Shown: positions 7,086-10,569 of the stretch, piece after piece | How the letters are laid out: every line of letters starts with the position of its first letter | How positions within the stretch are numbered: the stretch's first letter is position 1 | Origin: Yoonia sp. | GTDB lineage: Bacteria > Pseudomonadota > Alphaproteobacteria > Rhodobacterales > Rhodobacteraceae | Reading direction: 5' to 3' | Assembly: GCA_028822885.1 (NCBI GenBank) | Contig: JAPKCP010000097.1 | Location: 1-10,569, forward strand | DNA length: 10,569 nucleotides | The notes under the pieces: model-generated | What the model saw: only the letters and a program-made list of their open reading frames with translations | Told to the model about the DNA's origin: nothing | Databases searched by the model: none | Translations under genes and position numbers: made by a program

Positions 7086-8360
7086 TCAGGAAATTTCTTC
7101 CATCGTCCCATTGGTTGGAATGTCGGGATGGTCAGAGTTATCGACAATCACCAGATCATAGCCGCCATCGTCTTTCAGCCGCCACTGACCGCCAACCAGC
7201 GGCGTCTTGGCCACATTGGTAGCCGCAAACGGTGGCAATCCTGCCCCATCGAACGCGATACGGCCAACCATGGAATTCAGTTGAGTTGCGGCAATTGCAG
7301 AGGTGACTTCATCTGGATTTCGGCTATCTTCGACGCGGCCCATAACATCAGCGGCCATTTCAAATAACGCGTGAACAAAGCCGATGGGTTGTGTCCACTG
7401 CTTTCCGGTTACCGCACTATAACCTGAAGCCAAATCTCCGGCAGATTGTCTGGTCAGGGATGAGCGGTAGGGATGCGTTGGCGACCACCAAACCTCAGAT
7501 GATAGGTTATGACCTTGATCACCTAACGCTTCGACCGCTTGAGGGAATAGGATCGCCTTACCGATGCTAGCGACTTTAGGATTGAAACCTTGCTGTTTGG
7601 CTTGTGTCCAGAATGTGGTGAAGTCAGGAGGAATTGGAACGCCGGTAACAATATCGCAGTTGGCCGCTTTGAATGCGTTGATCTGGGCGCTAAAATCATC
7701 AGTTAGGTTTTGGTAGCGACCGGTATCCGTGAGGGAATAGCCTTTTGCGTCCAACATGGGTGGAAAACCAACATTCGGATCACCCCACGCATTGCCATCT
7801 CCGTCATTGGGAAAGATTGCCCCAACCGATTTGTTCGTTTCAAGTTGATCCCACATGGATGTGAAAGTTGAAATAACGTCCTCCAACCCCCAGAAGAAAT
7901 GAAAGCTAAAATCAAACGGACGCCAACTCCCTGGATCACCGGGATTCCCTTGCTGTCCGATAAAATAAGGCTGCCAAGGGGCCACGGTGGAGATCACAGG
8001 GATTTCTTCTGCTTCACAAGTCGTGGCGACGGGGTTCGTTGTCTCTGGTGTGGAGGCCACAAGCATCATGTCGATTTCATCATCGATGATCAGTTCTTTT
8101 GCGACTTCAGCTGCGCGGTTCGGGTTTGATTGACTGTCTTTGACAATCACCTCGAAATTGGCTCCGGCCTCAGATTGAAGGAACCCGTCAATGATGAATT
8201 GGTCGGCGTCTGAAAATGCTGCCAGCGGACCCGATTGCGGACTGACATAGCCCAATCGAATTTTTGCGCCTTGTGCGATAGATGGGGCAGCGAGACCGCT
8301 AGCCGCAAATGTAAGGCTTGTTGCGGCAGTGGATTTAAGCAGCTTGCGTCGTGTAATCAT
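7086..8360 (-). CDS. Periplasmic substrate-binding protein of the HAAT ABC importer, Tat signal
   Basis: This 424-aa type I periplasmic binding protein (Peripla_BP_6 / LivJ-like) begins with a twin-arginine signal. RRKLLK occupies 4-9, followed by a hydrophobic stretch and APSIAQ (25-30), with likely cleavage after Ala29, so it is probably exported folded. The mature part opens with IRLGYVSPQSGPLAAFSDAD (34-53), the usual first strand and ligand-loop region. The segment with IDDEIDMMLVASTPETTNPV further on is also family-typical. At about 395 mature residues it is longer than LivJ (about 345), as is common for binding proteins of non-amino-acid ligands. A strong Shine-Dalgarno sequence GGGAGGAC (8364-8371) precedes the ATG, fitting high expression. 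Embedding among hydroxyquinol-pathway genes suggests an aromatic or hydroxylated acid ligand; the ligand is not determined. Confidence 0.92.
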   Translation of the reverse strand: MITRRKLLKSTAATSLTFAASGLAAPSIAQGAKIRLGYVSPQSGPLAAFSDADQFIIDGFLQSEAGANFEVIVKDSQSNPNRAAEVAKELIIDDEIDMMLVASTPETTNPVATTCEAEEIPVISTVAPWQPYFIGQQGNPGDPGSWRPFDFSFHFFWGLEDVISTFTSMWDQLETNKSVGAIFPNDGDGNAWGDPNVGFPPMLDAKGYSLTDTGRYQNLTDDFSAQINAFKAANCDIVTGVPIPPDFTTFWTQAKQQGFNPKVASIGKAILFPQAVEALGDQGHNLSSEVWWSPTHPYRSSLTRQSAGDLASGYSAVTGKQWTQPIGFVHALFEMAADVMGRVEDSRNPDEVTSAIAATQLNSMVGRIAFDGAGLPPFAATNVAKTPLVGGQWRLKDDGGYDLVIVDNSDHPDIPTNGTMEEIS

Positions 8361-8385
8361 GTTGTCCTCCCAGAACGTCGTGATG

Positions 8386-9450
8386 TTAGTGAATTGGTGT
8401 GTCCCCCGCCCAAGCGGCTTGCAGCAACGAACGAATGTCGTCCTTTGTTACAGGCCTTGGGTTCGGGTATGGCTTGGTCGTCGCCAGCTCAGCAGCGCGG
8501 TCAAGGTCGGCCTCTTTCAGGCCCAGATCGCGCAAAGCGAGCGGTGCGTTCATATTTTTTGAAAACTGATAAAGCGCCGTACCGGCGTTATCCCCGCCCA
8601 ACAGGTCGCAGATTGGTTTCAGCTCTTTGGCAGCAGCACGCGCGTTGTAAGCGACCGCGTGAGGCAACATGACTGCATGCGTTTCAGCATGTGGCAAATC
8701 GAATGATCCGCCAAGCGTGTGGCAAAGCTTGTGATGCAGCGCCATACCGACCTGACCCAGAACGGTACCACATGCCCATGCTCCACGCTGCGTTGCTTCG
8801 CGAGCGACAAGGTCAGCAGGGTTTTCCAAAACTCTTGGTAGGCCGTCCACAAAGGCCTTCAGACCTGCAATTGCCAGTTCCGTTGTCTCAGCTGTGCGAT
8901 CGGTTGCATAAAGTGCCTCAGCCGCATGGGCCATGGCATTCAGTGAGGATGTTACAGTCATACTCACAGGAAGCGTCAACACCAACTCAGGGTCATATAG
9001 AATGACTTCAGGCAATACCCGAGGGTCACTGATCGTCGTCTTCACGCCATTTTCGGTCTGTCCAAGAATTGGGGTCGCTTCGCTTCCGGCGTAAGTCGTG
9101 GGTATCACAATCTGGGGTAAGTCACTGCGAAATGCGATGGCCTTGCCAAGCCCTGTCGTTGACCCGCCACCTATTGCTATGAGGCAATCGGCTTTTGTCT
9201 CGGCGACGTGCGCCATGGCGGCGTCGGTTACATGAACTGGCGTGTGCATTTCAGCCTGACAAAACACGCCAATGGCCAGCGGTCCTAAAAGTTCTGCCAT
9301 CTCAAGCGCCGCATCGCTTTGCTGTGGAGTGGATAGGATTAAAGCCCTAGAGGCCCCTAAACGTCGGGTTTCGGCGGCGATTGTTTTGCGTATCGCAGCA
9401 CCAAAAACAACGCGCACGTTGTAATCAGTTTTATCCGTTGCCTGATCCAT
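8386..9450 (-). CDS. Maleylacetate reductase (iron-type alcohol dehydrogenase superfamily)
   Basis: This 354-aa enzyme would reduce maleylacetate to 3-oxoadipate with NAD(P)H. From the chosen ATG, the nucleotide-binding GGGSTTGLGKA is at 94-104 and PTTYAGSEATPILGQTENG at 117-135. NAMAHAAEALYA is at 171-182, and LHHKLCHTLGGSFDLPHAETH, with its conserved histidines, spans 238-258. Asn171 stands where metal-dependent relatives have the metal-ligand aspartate (DAMAH). Maleylacetate reductases typically carry Asn here, which favours this assignment over a metal alcohol dehydrogenase. I start at ATG 9448-9450 because GGGAG (9459-9463) lies 8 nt upstream. A TTG at 9463-9465 would add five residues but overlaps that ribosome site. 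It is the first gene of the operon, 25 bp before the binding-protein gene, and is separated by four transport genes and the binding protein from the enzymes it works with. Confidence 0.9.
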   Translation of the reverse strand: MDQATDKTDYNVRVVFGAAIRKTIAAETRRLGASRALILSTPQQSDAALEMAELLGPLAIGVFCQAEMHTPVHVTDAAMAHVAETKADCLIAIGGGSTTGLGKAIAFRSDLPQIVIPTTYAGSEATPILGQTENGVKTTISDPRVLPEVILYDPELVLTLPVSMTVTSSLNAMAHAAEALYATDRTAETTELAIAGLKAFVDGLPRVLENPADLVAREATQRGAWACGTVLGQVGMALHHKLCHTLGGSFDLPHAETHAVMLPHAVAYNARAAAKELKPICDLLGGDNAGTALYQFSKNMNAPLALRDLGLKEADLDRAAELATTKPYPNPRPVTKDDIRSLLQAAWAGDTPIH

Positions 9451-9458
9451 CTGATGCG

Positions 9459-9463
9459 CTCCC
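9459..9463 (-). promoter_or_regulatory. Ribosome binding site that sets the maleylacetate reductase start
   Basis: GGGAG on the minus strand, 8 nt before ATG 9448-9450. The in-frame TTG at 9463-9465 overlaps it and has no comparable site upstream, so the longer reading is unlikely. Confidence 0.7.
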
Positions 9464-9491
9464 AAAACTTTCCTAGGACCATGGATAGCTG

Positions 9492-9529
9492 ATCAAAAAT
9501 GAACGGTTGATAGAATTTTGGGCAATCAA
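9492..9529. promoter_or_regulatory. Candidate LysR operator region: alternating ATCAA / TTGAT half-sites
   Basis: Three half-sites are arranged as ATCAA (9492-9496), TTGAT (9507-9511) and ATCAA (9525-9529). The middle one can pair as an inverted repeat with either neighbour, giving ATCAA-N10-TTGAT and TTGAT-N13-ATCAA. The cluster lies midway between the divergent operon and the regulator gene, where LysR-type proteins bind. I could not find a good sigma-70 -35/-10 pair reading toward the operon, which would fit an activator-dependent promoter. The repeats are seen; their recognition by this regulator is inferred. Confidence 0.45.
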
Positions 9530-9535
9530 TATACC
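9507..9535 (+). promoter_or_regulatory. Probable promoter of the LysR gene, close to the start codon
   Basis: TTGATA (9507-9512) matches the -35 consensus at 5 of 6 positions. It is separated by 17 bp from TATACC (9530-9535), which matches the -10 consensus at 4 of 6. Transcription would begin about 6-8 nt past the -10, at or next to the ATG (9544-9546), so the transcript would have little or no leader. The -35 box and spacer coincide with the TTGAT-N13-ATCAA dyad, a layout that suits autorepression. Confidence 0.5.
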
Positions 9536-9543
9536 TTCATGTT

Positions 9544-10494
9544 ATGAAGATTGACCCCAACCACCTTCACATGCTTGCGTCGATCATTGATTCTGGTGGA
9601 TTGAGCGAAGGTGCCGTTGCCCTGAACAAGTCTCAACCAAGCCTGTCGCGCACCGTTGCAATGCTTGAAGCACGCTTAGGTTCGCGACTTTTCGAAAAAG
9701 GCAAACGCCCGTTGAGACCTACTGAGCTTTGCCTGTCCTTGGCTGACCAAGGACGCATCATTTTGCGGGCGAGCGAAGCGGCACGGCAGGTTGCGGAGCT
9801 TTACTCTGGTGGCAAGGCTGGCACTGCACGCATCTCAGGCACGCCCATTTTCATGGACGGTGTCATTTCCAATATGATTGCCACATTCCATGGTGCCTTT
9901 CCCGAAATCACAATACATCAAACATACGGGTATCTTAACGATCTCACCGAACAACTGAATGTGGGTAACATCGATTTGGCCATTTGCCCTGTATCCCCCG
10001 ATACCGTTCCTGAAGGGTTATCGTTCAAGCCACTCATGCACGGGCGAAATGTAATCGCCTGCGCTCCGTCGCATCCTTTAGCGAGAAAATCGGCATTCAA
10101 ACTTGAGGACATTGCGCCTTACCCATGGATCGCTCCGCCTGCTGGTAGTCCCCTTTACGAAGATTTACGCAATGCGCTTACAAGCATTGGGATCAAGGAT
10201 TTCAAGGTTAGCTTTACAGGTGGGTCCCTAGCATCGATTGTCAGCATTCTGGCGGGATCTGAGTCTCTTACAGTGTTGCCGTATTCGGTGGTCTTCATGC
10301 AGAGTAACGCCAAGAACGTCACAGCGTTACCCGTTCGCCTTGAACATCCTTCTCGCGAATTGGGGATTCTTTGGCGAGATGACAGGCCAATCCGGCCTGC
10401 TGTTTTACGGTTTCGTAAATACCTTGAAAACGAGTTTTCTGGCTTATCAAATCGGATTGAGGAAAAAGGGAGGCATTTCGTTTGGCGAGATTAG
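9544..10494 (+). CDS. LysR-family transcriptional regulator of the divergent operon
   Basis: This 316-aa protein has the N-terminal winged helix-turn-helix typical of LysR regulators. GGLSEGAVALNKSQPSLSRT (18-37) contains the recognition helix, followed by VAMLEARLGSRLFEKG (38-53). The periplasmic-binding-protein-like effector domain spans roughly 90-300, with family-typical segments such as GNIDLAIC and PLARKSAFKLEDIAPYPWI. Being transcribed away from the catabolic operon across a short shared intergenic region is the classic arrangement for a LysR activator that responds to a pathway compound; CatR, ClcR and TfdR are examples. The inducer here could be hydroxyquinol, maleylacetate or the imported substrate and cannot be told from sequence. 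No Shine-Dalgarno sequence precedes the ATG; the promoter placement suggests a leaderless message. Confidence 0.92.
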   Translation: MKIDPNHLHMLASIIDSGGLSEGAVALNKSQPSLSRTVAMLEARLGSRLFEKGKRPLRPTELCLSLADQGRIILRASEAARQVAELYSGGKAGTARISGTPIFMDGVISNMIATFHGAFPEITIHQTYGYLNDLTEQLNVGNIDLAICPVSPDTVPEGLSFKPLMHGRNVIACAPSHPLARKSAFKLEDIAPYPWIAPPAGSPLYEDLRNALTSIGIKDFKVSFTGGSLASIVSILAGSESLTVLPYSVVFMQSNAKNVTALPVRLEHPSRELGILWRDDRPIRPAVLRFRKYLENEFSGLSNRIEEKGRHFVWRD

Positions 10495-10510
10495 CCCGAC
10501 ACACATGCCT

Positions 10511-10569
10511 TTAGGCTTTAACGCTAAGCCGACGTTCAATCACCTCGCAGCATTCGGTACTATGGGCTC
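10511..10569 (-). CDS. Possible C-terminal end of a minus-strand gene (partial, unidentified)
   Basis: On the minus strand an open frame enters from the right edge and stops at TAA (10511-10513). It encodes AHSTECCEVIERRLSVKA, and if real would converge on the LysR gene with a 16-bp gap. Eighteen codons are too few to identify a family or to be sure it is coding. The interval 10495-10569 otherwise shows only a weak 5-bp stem (GGCTT 10514-10518 / AAGCC 10526-10530) without a T-run. Confidence 0.3.
   Translation of the reverse strand, partial: AHSTECCEVIERRLSVKA

Noticed and set aside
3641..8360. A plain leucine/isoleucine/valine transporter unrelated to the pathway
   Set aside because: The genes are interlocked with catabolic genes by overlaps and a 2-bp gap in a single operon, so a pathway ligand is more likely, though not proven.
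8235..8672. 145-codon plus-strand frame with several cysteines near its start
   Set aside because: The cysteine pattern suggested a zinc finger, but the frame is antisense to the binding-protein signal region and the reductase C-terminus, without supporting context.
9451..9465. Five-residue N-terminal extension of maleylacetate reductase from a TTG codon
   Set aside because: The TTG overlaps the GGGAG ribosome site of the ATG at 9448-9450 and has no site of its own.
10514..10530. Terminator hairpin after the LysR gene
   Set aside because: The stem has only 5 bp with a 7-nt loop and no T-run follows.

Overview
The window looks like a piece of an alphaproteobacterial chromosome, most likely from the marine Rhodobacterales (Roseobacter group). 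This is inferred from the gene set, the moderate GC content, tight ATGA/TGATG-type gene overlaps, and a Tat-exported ABC binding protein. No database search could be run. No tRNA, rRNA, CRISPR array, transposase or insertion-sequence end was seen.

Layout. Positions 2-79 (+) hold the last 25 codons of a gene that resembles the C-terminus of a pirin-family protein. A perfect hairpin (94-119) separates it from a convergent nine-gene operon on the minus strand, running from 9450 down to 169. In transcription order the operon encodes: maleylacetate reductase, Tat-exported substrate-binding protein, LivG-type ATPase, LivF-type ATPase, LivH-type permease, LivM-type permease, a TfdB-like flavin monooxygenase, a hydroxyquinol-type intradiol dioxygenase, and a beta-keto acid cleavage enzyme (BKACE, DUF849). 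Six of the eight junctions overlap or are 9 bp or shorter. The exceptions are 25 bp before the binding-protein gene and about 64 bp after it, the latter holding a strong hairpin. A divergent LysR-type regulator (9544-10494, +) is separated from the operon by about 93 bp containing candidate operator dyads. A possible end of another minus-strand gene enters at the right edge.

How the genes work together (inference from families). A complete branched-chain-amino-acid-type (HAAT) ABC transporter imports a small aromatic or related acid. The flavin monooxygenase hydroxylates a phenolic compound to hydroxyquinol (1,2,4-trihydroxybenzene), for example from resorcinol or a dihydroxybenzoate. The intradiol dioxygenase opens the ring to maleylacetate, and maleylacetate reductase makes 3-oxoadipate. 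The operon does not end with a 3-oxoadipate CoA-transferase and thiolase. It ends with a BKACE, whose family chemistry would convert 3-oxoadipate plus acetyl-CoA directly to succinyl-CoA plus acetoacetate. That possible new ending to the hydroxyquinol/3-oxoadipate route is the most interesting feature of the window. The LysR protein probably senses a substrate or intermediate and controls both the operon and itself.
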